Shown here: in pieces, positions 25,885 through 34,668 of the stretch
Layout of the letters: each line of letters begins with the position of its first letter
How positions within the stretch are numbered: the first letter of the stretch is position 1
Assembly (NCBI GenBank): GCA_023417315.1
Contig: JAEZFW010000084.1
Coordinates: 1 to 58,442 of the forward strand
DNA: 58,442 nucleotides
Source of the DNA: Pseudomonadota bacterium
GTDB lineage: Bacteria; Pseudomonadota; Gammaproteobacteria; Steroidobacterales; Steroidobacteraceae
Direction of reading: 5' to 3'
The notes under the pieces: generated by a model
The model's input: only the letters and a program-made list of their open reading frames with translations
Told to the model about the DNA's origin: nothing
Database searches by the model: none
Translations under genes and position numbers: made by a program

Positions 25885-26202
25885 TCAGTTCAACGACGAC
25901 GGCGCGATCGAGCTCTCCTCGTCGTACTGTTGCTGCAATTGCGCGGTCATGTACTCGACTGCATTGAGACTGCAGCCGATCTGGGCCGACCACACCTGCA
26001 GCGAGAATTCCTTTTCGATCGCGCGCAACGAGTTGAGCAGCAACAATGCGTCTAGCATCGGCATGGAGAGACGCAAAGGTTCTCCCTCATCCACACAGTG
26101 GAGCGTCACCGTGCCGCAAATGGCGGGCTTGTCTTCGGGCACCTCCGCGGTCGCGGCCGCTGTGATCACATCGCGAGTGTCGGTGAAATCTGCGATAGAC
26201 AT
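25885..26202 (-). CDS. Hypothetical small soluble protein
   Basis: 105 residues, acidic, predicted mixed alpha/beta; contains LRLSMPMLDALLLLNSLRAIEKEF and a glutamine-rich helix near the end (TAQLQQQYDEE). Start ATG 26202 is well supported by GGAGATAATC immediately upstream; a longer frame to 26280 has no ribosome site. I do not recognise the family. The gap on its 3' side (25677-25884) shows no other gene. Confidence 0.65.
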   Translation of the reverse strand: MSIADFTDTRDVITAAATAEVPEDKPAICGTVTLHCVDEGEPLRLSMPMLDALLLLNSLRAIEKEFSLQVWSAQIGCSLNAVEYMTAQLQQQYDEESSIAPSSLN

Positions 26203-26325
26203 GATTATCTCCACCGGTTGCCTGTAAGACTGCAACGCGCGGTCTGGCATACAGGGTCCATGCATTCCGAAGGAAGTCATCTAGACCGCTATTTGTAGAC
26301 CGCTATTTGGCTTCGCGCAGAGATC

Positions 26326-26350
26326 GGAACTCCCCTGTCTAGTTGTCGTT
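26326..26350 (+). promoter_or_regulatory. ECF-type promoter of the Pro-rich secreted protein gene
   Basis: GGAAC (26326-26330), 16-nt spacer, CGTT (26347-26350), 36 nt before ATG 26386. Exact match to GGAAC-N16/17-CGTT. A short direct repeat (TAGACCGCTATTTG, twice from 26283) lies just upstream. Confidence 0.65.
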
Positions 26351-26385
26351 CTGCTTGTATCGATGCCTACAGGTGGAGCATTGCC

Positions 26386-27126
26386 ATGAAGATCCACATT
26401 CTGCACGCCCGCGCGACTCCGCTTGCATGTGCAATCGCGCTCTTGGTCTCGTTCGGCGCGAATGCGCAGACTGCCCCAGGCGGCGGCGCAGGTACGCAAC
26501 CGGGAACCTCAGGTGCCGCTCAGCCGAGCTCGCCCTCAGGCGTGCAATCACCCTCGCAGAATTCTGCGCAGCCGGGCCAAACACCTGGAGCGCAACCACC
26601 TTCGCCTCCGGGATCGGAACCGGGCCCGACGCCAAGTGCGCAACGACCAACGCCTTCATCGCAAAGCGATATTGCGCAACCTACCTACCCGAGCTCGGAT
26701 CCGCCGCGCGGCACCACGCCGCAGCAACGTGAGCGTCTCCAGCAACAGGGGGCTGCGGGCAGCACTGAGTCGAACATTGGTATGTGCAACCAAGAGGACG
26801 AGCTCGCGCGCAACGAGTGCTTGCGTCGCGATATGACTGACGATGACGATCTGCCGGCCGGTGTGACGCGCTCCATGCACCAACGCAGGCAAGCGGAACA
26901 AGCCGAGAAGCGAGCCGAGCAGGATGAGTCGATGAATGTAGCCTCGGAGGCGGACACCGGCAGCGATCAAGCCGGTGCGCGCTCGCGAACGCGCACTGCC
27001 TCGAGCAGCTTGCCTGACCCGCAGGATCAAGCCGAGCAAGACCGCGGCAATGATGCGAGGGATGCGGCCGAGCAACCTTCGACCGAGGCGAATAACGATT
27101 CGGATACGTTAGGGAGCGAGCGGTAG
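26386..27126 (+). CDS. Secreted low-complexity Pro/Gln/Ser-rich protein
   Basis: 246 residues with a clear signal peptide (CAIALLVSFGANAQ, cleavage after ANA or nearby). The mature part is Pro/Gly/Gln/Ser-rich and disordered, then acidic and Gln/Glu/Arg-rich; only two Cys (MCNQEDELARNECL) lie in its most ordered-looking stretch and could form a disulfide. No known domain. Start ATG 26386 follows GTGGAGC. Its promoter makes it a likely envelope-stress product. The TAG stop is repeated 8 nt later in GCGGTAGAGCGGTAG. Confidence 0.78.
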   Translation: MKIHILHARATPLACAIALLVSFGANAQTAPGGGAGTQPGTSGAAQPSSPSGVQSPSQNSAQPGQTPGAQPPSPPGSEPGPTPSAQRPTPSSQSDIAQPTYPSSDPPRGTTPQQRERLQQQGAAGSTESNIGMCNQEDELARNECLRRDMTDDDDLPAGVTRSMHQRRQAEQAEKRAEQDESMNVASEADTGSDQAGARSRTRTASSSLPDPQDQAEQDRGNDARDAAEQPSTEANNDSDTLGSER

Positions 27127-27206
27127 AGCGGTAGATGCAGATAAGGAGCTTGGGCGGGTCGGGTATCGGCCAGAGACTGCTCCAGCCTACCCGCCGCGCG
27201 AGCGGA

Positions 27207-28010
27207 TTAGCGACGTGTTTGTCCGATCATACGTAGCGCCGTGTCGAGGAGATCTCGAATGACAATCGATGCCGCTTCGCAGCGTTGTGCATCCCAGGTT
27301 GTTGGGGAGCGCTCATCCAAATAGACACGTTGAGCGAGCTCGAGTTGGACGGCATAGCAACCATCGTCAGGGCGGCCGTAGTTCTGGGTGATGTATCCAC
27401 CCTTGAACCGACCGTTCAGCACCGCACCGTATTTGCCCTCGCGCGTGATCCGGTCCAGCAGAGTGTCCGCAAACGTACGCGGGCACGTGAGGTCGTCGCG
27501 AGTCCCGAAGTTGAATTCGGGAAGCACACCTGCGAATAGACCCGGCACTTCGCTCGCAACCGAGTGCGCATCCCACAGCAACGCGGCCCCGTGCTCCGCG
27601 CGCATCTGTGCGAGCTCGCGGGCCAGTTCAGAGTGGTAGGGGCGCCAGTATTCATCGAGCCGCCGTTGCACCTCGCTCGTCTCGGGCTCCTGACCGGTCA
27701 TATAGATCGGCTCATCGCCGAAGGTGCGAGTTGGGCAGACCGGTGAGGTGGGATCGCTTGCGTAAAGCGGCTGCGAATCTGGCGAGCGGTTCAAGTCGAT
27801 GACATACCGCGAATAGTTCGCGACGATCATGGATGCGCCCATCTCGCGCGCGAAGGCATACAACCTGTCGACAAACCAATCCGTGTCCGGCAACCCCTGC
27901 GCAGCCAGCGTCAATCTCCGTAAGATGTCCTGCGGCACGTGCGTACCCGCGTGCGGAACACTGATCAAGAGCGGCAGAGTGCCGCGATGAAAGGAGAAGA
28001 CAGGGTGCAT
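27207..28010 (-). CDS. hutG: N-formylglutamate deformylase
   Basis: 267 residues, FGase family: hydrolyses N-formyl-L-glutamate to glutamate and formate, last step of the five-step histidine pathway. Family segments: SVPHAGTHVP near the start (zinc His), NRSPD, WDAHSVASEVP, NGRFKGGYITQNYG, and the C-terminal QLELAQRVYLDE. Start ATG 28010 (MHPVFSFHRG) matches the family N-terminus; an in-frame ATG 13 codons earlier is possible. It belongs with hutF (which makes formylglutamate) although separated by hutU and a DUF559 gene. Confidence 0.9.
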   Translation of the reverse strand: MHPVFSFHRGTLPLLISVPHAGTHVPQDILRRLTLAAQGLPDTDWFVDRLYAFAREMGASMIVANYSRYVIDLNRSPDSQPLYASDPTSPVCPTRTFGDEPIYMTGQEPETSEVQRRLDEYWRPYHSELARELAQMRAEHGAALLWDAHSVASEVPGLFAGVLPEFNFGTRDDLTCPRTFADTLLDRITREGKYGAVLNGRFKGGYITQNYGRPDDGCYAVQLELAQRVYLDERSPTTWDAQRCEAASIVIRDLLDTALRMIGQTRR

Positions 28011-28077
28011 GCTGTGAGACTCCTGCTCCGAGGAACGCTTCGCGTTCATCCTATCGTGTTTCGAGGGTAGGGTGAGG

Positions 28078-28182
28078 CCAAGTCCCCTCTCTTACTAGGG
28101 AGAGAGTTAGGGTGAGGGTCACGCGAGCTCCCGCGAACTTTGCATCCACTCTCCCTCAGGGAGAGGGTTAGGGTGAGGGCAG
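28078..28182. repeat. GGGTTAGGGTGAGGG repeats (left cluster)
   Basis: Two or three units of the phrase AGGGAGAGGGTTAGGGTGAGGG with CTCCCT flanks. They border the 3' side of the DUF559 gene. The G-runs suggest G-quadruplex potential, and the CCCTCTCCC/GGGAGAGGG pieces can pair into hairpins. Confidence 0.8.
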
Positions 28183-28193
28183 CGAATAAAAGC

Positions 28194-28544
28194 TCATGTT
28201 GAAGGCGACTCTCTTCCACGAAGCTCTCTGATCACGACCTCCAACACACCTTCGATGTTGCCCAGGACCTCGTTGTTCCAGAATCGAAGAACGCTAAATC
28301 CCTGGCGACGAAGATAGGCATCTCGTCGCCTGTCGTATTCAGTCCTTGTCGAGTGCTGCCCTCCATCTGCTTCCACGATGAGCTGTGCAGACCAGCAGAC
28401 GAAATCGACGACGTAGGGTCCAATTGAAACTTGCCTGCGAAACTTGAACCCAGCGAGCCTGCGGCTGCGAAGTCGGTGCCAGAGCAATCGCTCGGCATCA
28501 GTGAGGTTCGATCTGAGCTCCTTCGCGCGTGCGCTTCCTTGCAT
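28194..28544 (-). CDS. DUF559 Vsr-like endonuclease domain protein
   Basis: 116 residues, a complete DUF559 domain: N-terminal AKELRSNLTDAERLLWHRLR, then KFRRQVSIGPYVVDFVC, the acidic site LIVEADGGQH (E and D), and the C-terminal LRFWNNEVLGNIEGVL. DUF559 is related to very-short-patch-repair endonucleases and the PD-(D/E)xK fold; biological role unproven. It is flanked on both sides by clusters of the same GGGTTAGGGTGAGGG repeat and interrupts the hut genes, as a recent insertion would. Confidence 0.88.
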   Translation of the reverse strand: MQGSARAKELRSNLTDAERLLWHRLRSRRLAGFKFRRQVSIGPYVVDFVCWSAQLIVEADGGQHSTRTEYDRRRDAYLRRQGFSVLRFWNNEVLGNIEGVLEVVIRELRGRESPST

Positions 28545-28587
28545 TGCTTTGCCTCATAGCTGTTGAGTCAGGATAGAAAGAAACTGC

Positions 28588-28921
28588 CCTCACCCTAACC
28601 CTCTCCCTCGAGGGAGAGGGGACGTTGTTGCTGTCGTTGCATAGAGTGCACGCTCAGCACTGCACAAGACTCGCAATAACTCACCGCATCGCCACTTTCG
28701 CCCACCACGATCTCGCACAGGAAAAGGTGAGGTGAGGTCCTATCCGCTCCCTCTAGCGAGCGCGTATGAGAGCAAGTTCCCTCCACCTCGGAAGAGGATG
28801 ATCAAGTCCCTCTCCCCCTAGGGAGAGGGTTAGGGTGAGGCCAAGTCCCCTCTCCCTCTAGGGAGAGGGTTAGGGTGAGGCCAAGTCCCCTCTCCCTCTA
28901 GGGAGAGGGTTAGGGTGAGGG
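28588..28921. repeat. GGGTTAGGGTGAGGG repeats (right cluster)
   Basis: One unit in the C-rich orientation (CCCTCACCCTAACCCTCTCCC, near 28588) paired with GAGGGAGAGGGG, then a fragment near 28730, then three near-identical tandem units (from about 28806, 28846 and 28886) of CCCTCTCCCTCTA-GGGAGAGGGTTAGGGTGAGGCCAAGT type, about 40 nt each. The last unit overlaps the end of hutU and provides its stop codon. No gene is seen between 28545 and 28909. Confidence 0.88.
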
Positions 28922-30574
28922 CCCAATCATCGGCAGCTTCAATCCATGCTCGCGCGCGCATGCGATCGCTTCTTCATAGCCGGCGTCAGCGTGACGCGCA
29001 ACGCCGGTCGCGGGGTCGTTCCAGAGCACGCGTTCGATGCGGCGCGCAGCGGCTTCGCTGCCGTCGCAGACGATTACAACGCCGGCGTGTTGGGAGTAGC
29101 CCATGCCCACACCGCCGCCGTGGTGGAAGGAAACCCACGTCGCGCCGCTCGCAGTATTCAACAGCGCGTTGAGCAGCGGCCAATCGGACACCGCATCCGA
29201 TCCGTCTTTCATACCTTCGGTCTCGCGATTGGGGCTTGCGACGGAGCCGGAGTCGAGATGATCGCGGCCGATCACGATCGGTGCTTTCAGCTCGCCCGAG
29301 GCGACCATCTCATTGAATGCAAGACCCAATCGATGACGTTGACCGAGGCCGACCCAACAGATGCGCGCTGGCAGACCTTGAAACTGAATGCGATCGCGCG
29401 CGAGATCGAGCCAGCGATGCAGATGTGGATCGTCTGGAATGAGCTCTTTGACTTTGTGATCCGTGCGATAGATGTCCTCGGGATCGCCCGACAGCGCGAC
29501 CCACCTGAATGGACCGATTCCGCGACAAAAGAGCGGCCGTATGTATGCGGGTACGAAGCCCGGAAAATCGAATGCGTCGGCGACGCCGGCGTCGTAAGCA
29601 ACTTGACGGATGTTGTTGCCATAGTCGAAGACCGGAATGCGCATGGCGTGATACTCGAGCATCGCGCGCACATGCACGGCCGCAGACGCGCGAGCCGCAT
29701 CGACTACCGCCTTCGGATCGCGGGCGCGCATCTCCATCCACTGCTCGACGCTCCAGCCAAGCGGCAAGTAGCCGTTCACTAGATCGTGTGCGGAGGTTTG
29801 ATCCGTGACCGCATCCGGCTTCACTCCCCTGCGCACGAGCTCGGGCACGATCTCCGCTGCATTCCCCAGTAAGCCAACGGACAGCGCCAGACCCTTTGCG
29901 CAGTACTGTCGGAGCAGCTCCAACGCATGATCGAGCGATGATGCTTGGACATCCAGATAACGCGTATCGAGACGTTTCTGGATGCGGCTCTGCTGGCATT
30001 CGATACATAGGATGCTCGCACCCGCGAGCGTGGCGGCGAGCGGTTGCGCGCCCCCCATTCCGCCCAAGCCCGCGGTCAAGATCCACTTGCCGCGCAGATC
30101 GCCTCCGAAATGACGACGCCCCATCTCGACGAATGTCTCGTGCGTACCCTGCACGATGCCCTGACTGCCAATGTAGATCCACGAGCCCGCAGTCATTTGC
30201 CCGAACATCATCAGGCCGCGCCGATCCAATTCGTGGAAGTGCTCCCACGTCGCCCACTTCGGCACGAGATTCGAGTTCGCAAGCAACACGCGTGGCGCAT
30301 CTTCGTGCGTGCGAAAGACTCCGACCGGCTTGCCGGACTGGATGAGCAGCGTCTCGTCGCTCCTCAAATCGCGCAGCGTCGCGACGATGCGTTCGAAACA
30401 CTCCCAATTGCGAGCGGCCCGACCGATGCCCCCGTATACGACGAGCTCATCCGGATTCTCCGCCACCTCAGGATCGAGGTTGTTCATGAGCATGCGCAGA
30501 GGCGCCTCGGTCAGCCAGGATTGGGCACTGAGCGCGGTGCCGCGAGGCGCGCGAATCGAACGGTGCGATGTCAT
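28910..30574 (-). CDS. hutU: Urocanate hydratase
   Basis: 554 residues, full length for the family. Converts urocanate to 4-imidazolone-5-propionate with tightly bound NAD+. Typical segments: NNLDPEVAENPDELVVYGGIGRAARNW, TAGLGGMGGAQPLAA (NAD loop), VTDQTSAHD, ICWVGLGQRHRLG, and SFHHGGGVGMGYSQHAG near the end. The last residues GPSP and the TAA stop are encoded by the C-rich strand of an intergenic repeat unit, so the native C-terminus stops at about KLPMI. It is followed downstream by the DUF559 gene. Confidence 0.95.
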   Translation of the reverse strand: MTSHRSIRAPRGTALSAQSWLTEAPLRMLMNNLDPEVAENPDELVVYGGIGRAARNWECFERIVATLRDLRSDETLLIQSGKPVGVFRTHEDAPRVLLANSNLVPKWATWEHFHELDRRGLMMFGQMTAGSWIYIGSQGIVQGTHETFVEMGRRHFGGDLRGKWILTAGLGGMGGAQPLAATLAGASILCIECQQSRIQKRLDTRYLDVQASSLDHALELLRQYCAKGLALSVGLLGNAAEIVPELVRRGVKPDAVTDQTSAHDLVNGYLPLGWSVEQWMEMRARDPKAVVDAARASAAVHVRAMLEYHAMRIPVFDYGNNIRQVAYDAGVADAFDFPGFVPAYIRPLFCRGIGPFRWVALSGDPEDIYRTDHKVKELIPDDPHLHRWLDLARDRIQFQGLPARICWVGLGQRHRLGLAFNEMVASGELKAPIVIGRDHLDSGSVASPNRETEGMKDGSDAVSDWPLLNALLNTASGATWVSFHHGGGVGMGYSQHAGVVIVCDGSEAAARRIERVLWNDPATGVARHADAGYEEAIACAREHGLKLPMIGPSP

Positions 30575-30595
30575 ATCTTCTAAGCCAAGTTCTTC

Positions 30596-30683
30596 GTGTG
30601 GACGTGTAGGCGTATGCGGGCGCGAGCGCAGACCTTCTGACGTCTACACGCACACACGCCTGCACGTCTACACGTGTCTACAC
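30596..30683. repeat. Inverted word array, GTGTAGAC family
   Basis: Left half reads GTGTGGAC, GTGTAGGC, GTATGCGG on the plus strand; right half on the minus strand reads GTGTAGAC three times with short linkers and ends in GTGTAGACGTCAGAAGG, the shared cap. The outermost GTGTAGAC contains the TAG stop of hutF (30680-30678); the next TAG is 10 nt on. Lies between hutF and hutU in the same transcription direction. Confidence 0.82.
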
Positions 30684-32048
30684 CAACTTCGCGATCGCGC
30701 GCCGATAACCAGCGGCGATGGCCGTCTCGGCAAAGTGTCGCCCCTCTTGCACGAGCCATCGTCCCCCCACCATCACATCGCGCACGACGTTTCCGGCAGC
30801 GGCAAAGACGAATGTATCCATGATCGTATCTTCCACTCGCCCAACGAACGAGGGCGAGTTGAGATCTAGAACCACTAGATCGGCGCGACATCCGGCTTCG
30901 AGCGCGCCGATCCTGCGTGCACTCGCGCGCGCCCCACCCACGCAGGCGCGCCTCCAGAGCGCCGCACCAAGCGAGCCGTCCTCCGGGCCCGCGAGCACGT
31001 TGCGCTCGCGACGTGCAACCCGAGCTTGATATTCGAGCCATCGCAACTCCTCGGCCGGAGCAAGCGAAATGTGACTATCCGAGCCGATCGCAAAGACGCC
31101 GCCTTCCCGCAAATAGGCTTCGACCCTAAATAAACCGTCACCCAAGTTCGCCTCGGTCGTTGGACAGAGCGCAACCGTTGCACCGGTGCGCGCGAGCTCA
31201 CGCAGTTCATCCTCTGATGCGTGCGTCGCGTGCACGATGCACCACATGTCGTTTACCGGCATTTCATCGAGCAGCCACTGCACCGGCGGGCGTCCCAGAT
31301 GCTTCGTACACGCTTCCACTTCGCGCGCCTGCTCCGCCGCGTGCACGTGAATGACTTTCGCATCGGCGCGCGCCTCGATGACTCGGCGCATCGACTCAGG
31401 TGGCACTGCTCGCAAACTGTGAAACGCGACGCCCACTTCCAACTGTCCTGCGAGCTGCGGTGCCGGGCGCAGCTTGTCGAGGAATGCGAGGAATCGATCC
31501 GTCTCCATCGTGAAGGGGCGTTGCGCGACGCTCGCGGGAACTCCACCGAAGTCGCTGTGCTGGTAGAGCGTCGGCAACAGCGTCAGTCCGATGCCCGCCG
31601 TTGCCGCTGCATCGATCAATGATTGACACATGACGACAGAATCGTCGTAGGGCGTTCCGTCGACTTGATTGTGGAGATAATGGAATTCGCAGACTGCGGT
31701 GTAACCTGCCTTGAGCATGTCCGCGTACACTTGCGCGGCAATGGCGTTGAGACACTCGGGATTGATGCGGCTTGCGAGTCGATACATGACATCGCGCCAA
31801 CTCCAGAACGAGTCGGCCGCCTTACCGCGCCGCTCTGCCAACCCGGCCATTGCACGTTGAAAGGCATGGCTGTGCGCGTTTGGCATTCCGGGAATCGCAG
31901 CACCATTGATCAAGCGTGCGGTGGTGACGACGTCATCAGCGGCAACGTCCACGATCTCGCCCGCTGGATCGACAGAGACGACGACGTTGCGCCGCCAGCC
32001 CTCAGGGAGCCACGCGGTAGTGAAGCGATATCGCGATTGCATGGACAT
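30678..32048 (-). CDS. hutF: Formimidoylglutamate deiminase
   Basis: 456 residues, amidohydrolase superfamily. Hydrolyses N-formimino-L-glutamate to N-formyl-L-glutamate and ammonia. Metal site and family motifs: PGMPNAHSHAFQRAM near residue 55, EFHYLHNQ, VAFHSLRAVPP, IHVHAAEQ, VHATHAS, CPTTEANLGDG, and GSDSHIS with the catalytic Asp. Presence of hutF and hutG together defines the formylglutamate branch instead of the formiminoglutamase branch. Start ATG 32048. Divergent from hutI. Confidence 0.95.
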   Translation of the reverse strand: MSMQSRYRFTTAWLPEGWRRNVVVSVDPAGEIVDVAADDVVTTARLINGAAIPGMPNAHSHAFQRAMAGLAERRGKAADSFWSWRDVMYRLASRINPECLNAIAAQVYADMLKAGYTAVCEFHYLHNQVDGTPYDDSVVMCQSLIDAAATAGIGLTLLPTLYQHSDFGGVPASVAQRPFTMETDRFLAFLDKLRPAPQLAGQLEVGVAFHSLRAVPPESMRRVIEARADAKVIHVHAAEQAREVEACTKHLGRPPVQWLLDEMPVNDMWCIVHATHASEDELRELARTGATVALCPTTEANLGDGLFRVEAYLREGGVFAIGSDSHISLAPAEELRWLEYQARVARRERNVLAGPEDGSLGAALWRRACVGGARASARRIGALEAGCRADLVVLDLNSPSFVGRVEDTIMDTFVFAAAGNVVRDVMVGGRWLVQEGRHFAETAIAAGYRRAIAKLV

Positions 32049-32146
32049 GTAGGAAGTATAGGTGCGTCGCCATAGTGTCTGTCATGTGTATAGAACGACT
32101 GTGCTGAATGAGCGGCTCGTGAACCATTGGTGACTGAAGAACGCGT

Positions 32147-33379
32147 ATGCAACCTGCACGTTGGGACCGGGTCTGGATCGGCGCCAATTTAGCGACGCTG
32201 GATGGCGACATAGGTATTGGCCACATTGCGGATGGAGTGCTCGCCATCAAGGACGGTCGCATCGCATGGGTCGGCACTCGGGAAGCAGCAACGCACTTGC
32301 AGTGGACTGCGCACGAGACGAGCGATGGGAAGGATATGTGGATCACACCGGGGCTCATCGATTGCCACACGCACCTCGTATATGCCGGGGATCGCAGCGC
32401 GGAGTTTGCGGCGCGTCAGAAAGGTGCCACGTATGAGGAGATTGCCCGACGCGGAGGCGGAATCCTCTCAACCGTGCGTGCGACTCGCGCCGCGAGCGAG
32501 CAGTCCCTGCTCGAACAATCGTTGCCGCGAGCGACCGCACTGCGCCGCGAAGGCGTGACGACCCTCGAAATCAAATCGGGCTATGGCCTCGAGCTTGCGA
32601 GCGAGCTCAAGATGCTTCGCGTCGCGCGCCGATTGGGACGCGACCTTCACATCGGCGTCGCGACCACATTTCTCGGTGCTCATACTGTCCCTCCCGAGTA
32701 CTCAGGCCGCGCCGACGAATACGTCGATCTCGTGTGCGAGAAGATGTTGCCCGCAGCAGTAGAGGAACAGCTCGCAGATGCCGTCGACGTGTTCTGCGAG
32801 CGTATCGCCTTTTCGCCCGCACAGACACGGCGCATCTTTGCGCGCGCGGTTCAGCTCGGGCTGCCCTTGCATCTGCATGCTGATCAACTGAGCGATCTTG
32901 GCGGCGCCGCCTTGGCCGCAGAATTCGATGCACTCTCGGCAGATCATCTCGAGCACGCATCGCCAGCCTCCCTCGAGGTGATGGCGGAGCGTGGCATCGT
33001 CGCAGGACTTCTGCCGGGAGCGTTCTACTATCTGCGCGAAACACAACGTCCACCGATCGAACAACTGCGGGCGCTCGACATTCCGGTAGCGATTGCGACT
33101 GATTGCAATCCCGGAACTTCGCCGATCGCCTCGCTCATCACCGTGATGAATATGGCGTGCACGCTATTCGGACTCACGAGCGATGAAGTTTTGCGGGCTG
33201 TCACGTGCAATGCCGCACGTGCGCTCGGCTTCAAGGATCGAGGGGTACTGAAGGAAGGAACGCGAGCCGATCTTGCGATCTGGCGCCTACGTCATCCGGA
33301 ACAACTCTGCAGCGAAGTCGGCATGCATGTGCCGCAGGAAGTCATAGTCGGCGGGGAGACCATTGCGAGAAGTGGCTAG
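32147..33379 (+). CDS. hutI: Imidazolonepropionase
   Basis: 410 residues, amidohydrolase superfamily; opens the ring of 4-imidazolone-5-propionate to give N-formimino-L-glutamate. Motifs: HTHLVYAGDR (metal His pair), RRGGGILSTVRATR, TTLEIKSGYGL, HLHADQLSDLGGA, DHLEHAS, and DCNPGTSP with the metal Asp. Start ATG 32147. Transcribed away from hutF/hutU/hutG, so a regulator or promoter pair should lie in the 98-nt gap. The TAG stop lies in the first heptamers of a repeat array. Histidase (hutH) is not in the window. Confidence 0.95.
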   Translation: MQPARWDRVWIGANLATLDGDIGIGHIADGVLAIKDGRIAWVGTREAATHLQWTAHETSDGKDMWITPGLIDCHTHLVYAGDRSAEFAARQKGATYEEIARRGGGILSTVRATRAASEQSLLEQSLPRATALRREGVTTLEIKSGYGLELASELKMLRVARRLGRDLHIGVATTFLGAHTVPPEYSGRADEYVDLVCEKMLPAAVEEQLADAVDVFCERIAFSPAQTRRIFARAVQLGLPLHLHADQLSDLGGAALAAEFDALSADHLEHASPASLEVMAERGIVAGLLPGAFYYLRETQRPPIEQLRALDIPVAIATDCNPGTSPIASLITVMNMACTLFGLTSDEVLRAVTCNAARALGFKDRGVLKEGTRADLAIWRLRHPEQLCSEVGMHVPQEVIVGGETIARSG

Positions 33380-33455
33380 TTGTCAGTTGTAAGTGGTTAG
33401 TTCAGAAATGGCTGCCGCGCAGGCTCCGAACTAGCCACTAACCACTAACAACTTC
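33371..33455. repeat. Inverted heptamer array, AGTGGTT family
   Basis: Left half is five perfect-phase heptamers AGTGGCT, AGTTGTC, AGTTGTA, AGTGGTT, AGTTCAG from 33371; stops TAG 33377 (hutI's own), TAA 33390 and TAG 33398. It ends TTCAGAAATGG, a cap-like sequence. Right half GAACTAG, CCACTAA, CCACTAA, CAACTTC is the reverse complement. Between convergent genes. A short piece of this family recurs at 48665-48685. Confidence 0.88.
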
Positions 33456-33458
33456 TTT

Positions 33459-34142
33459 TCAGAACGCAACGATGAACCCCAACGAAATAAAGTCCGTGTC
33501 CGCCTCGACACTGCCGCTGTCGCCAGCGTCGAAAATCCGCATGTACTCGAGGCGTGCGCCGTAAATCTCGAGCATCGACATGGCGATTCCGACGCCCCCG
33601 ACGAGATCGGTCGAGCTGTCGGACTGGAATTCGAGGAACCCGTTGTTCACACGCCCATCGAGTTGCGGAGTCGTGAACTGGACGCCGCCCCGCGCGTAGA
33701 GTTCCCACCGATAGCTCACAGGCCAGATCGCCAAACCGTATAAGCCAATACCGCTCAGCTTCCCGACGAGCTTTGTATCGACCGTCAAAGGCGTTGCTTC
33801 ATCGCCCAGCGTCCCGTCCGTCGTGGCGCGATAGGTGATCTCGCCCAGATCGAGAAACATGCCTTCCACTGCGATGTGCGCAGTGATTCGGTACCCGATG
33901 AGCGCCATGTACCCCTGATCCTCGGTGTCGATCGAGGACGTATGCGAGGTTGGCGTAAAGGCACTACTTGGGAAGAACGCGTTCAGGAAGAAATCGTCGA
34001 AAGGCTGCTTGTCGAAGTCTCGCTCGGTGATGCCGTAGGAACCGCCGACATACGGACCCAATTGCGCAGCCTGCGCGGTTTGCCCGACACCCGAGGCAAT
34101 CGCGATCAGCGCGAGCATCAACCAGGCAAGCCGACTCGTCAT
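33459..34142 (-). CDS. Outer-membrane beta-barrel protein
   Basis: 227 residues: signal peptide (LMLALIAIASGVGQTAQA), then eight alternating amphipathic strands beginning LGPYVGGSYGITERDF and ending ADTDFISLGFIVAF with a terminal Phe, the outer-membrane assembly signal. Inner strands such as IAVEGMFLDLGEITYRA and RWELYARGGVQFTT fit the OmpA-like/OMP_b-brl eight-strand barrel family. Cargo unknown. The gap 34143-34352 shows no further gene. Confidence 0.85.
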   Translation of the reverse strand: MTSRLAWLMLALIAIASGVGQTAQAAQLGPYVGGSYGITERDFDKQPFDDFFLNAFFPSSAFTPTSHTSSIDTEDQGYMALIGYRITAHIAVEGMFLDLGEITYRATTDGTLGDEATPLTVDTKLVGKLSGIGLYGLAIWPVSYRWELYARGGVQFTTPQLDGRVNNGFLEFQSDSSTDLVGGVGIAMSMLEIYGARLEYMRIFDAGDSGSVEADTDFISLGFIVAF

Positions 34143-34352
34143 AGCGGAGCACCATGAAAATATGGGACTCGCACACTGTAGCGTGTCGTGAAGCAGATTG
34201 GATAGCGGCCCCTCGGTCCGACACGAGATAGAGGCTCCCGCAAGGAGAGATGCGCCACCGGCGTCTCAAACGCTTCGTCCGCACGTGCTACGTACGTGGC
34301 ATCGAATACGTATGTGCCCGGATGTCCGTGCGAGGGTTCATCTGGAAGCCGA

Positions 34353-34577
34353 TCACGGCTCAGGATGTCCCGCACCCGGCTCGTTCGATCGACGCTGCTC
34401 TTCTTCGCGCCGCTCGCGGCGCACCGTGCGTACGACGGACAACATGGCGACCGTAATCAATGAAAGCAATGCCACCATCAGAAACACCAGCCCGCCGGCA
34501 AGACGCCATGCTTCGTACAATCCGAAGGCGATGCCGATCGGCGTCGTGATCAGTAGGAGCGGCTTGGCAATGCGCAT
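34353..34577 (-). CDS. Small two-helix membrane protein
   Basis: 74 residues: two helices (LLLITTPIGIAFGLYEAWRLAGG and FLMVALLSLITVAMLSVV) followed by a charged Arg/Glu tail. Family not recognised; looks like a small inner-membrane protein with a cytoplasmic tail. Ribosome site before ATG 34577 is weak. Confidence 0.6.
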   Translation of the reverse strand: MRIAKPLLLITTPIGIAFGLYEAWRLAGGLVFLMVALLSLITVAMLSVVRTVRRERREEEQRRSNEPGAGHPEP

Positions 34578-34668
34578 GAGCAGCCACGAGTGTACAGCGC
34601 GGCCGATGATCGGCGCAGCCGCAATGCACTGGCACGCCGTCAGGCGCCAGTGTTATCGAGTGGGTGGA

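Noticed and set aside
25754..25993. 79-codon minus-strand open frame near the small soluble protein gene
   Set aside because: Overlaps the better supported gene at 25885-26202 in another frame and has no ribosome site.
28588..28921. Telomere-like GGGTTAGGG arrays as a chromosome end
   Set aside because: They are short, internal, scattered at five or more loci and flanked by normal genes.
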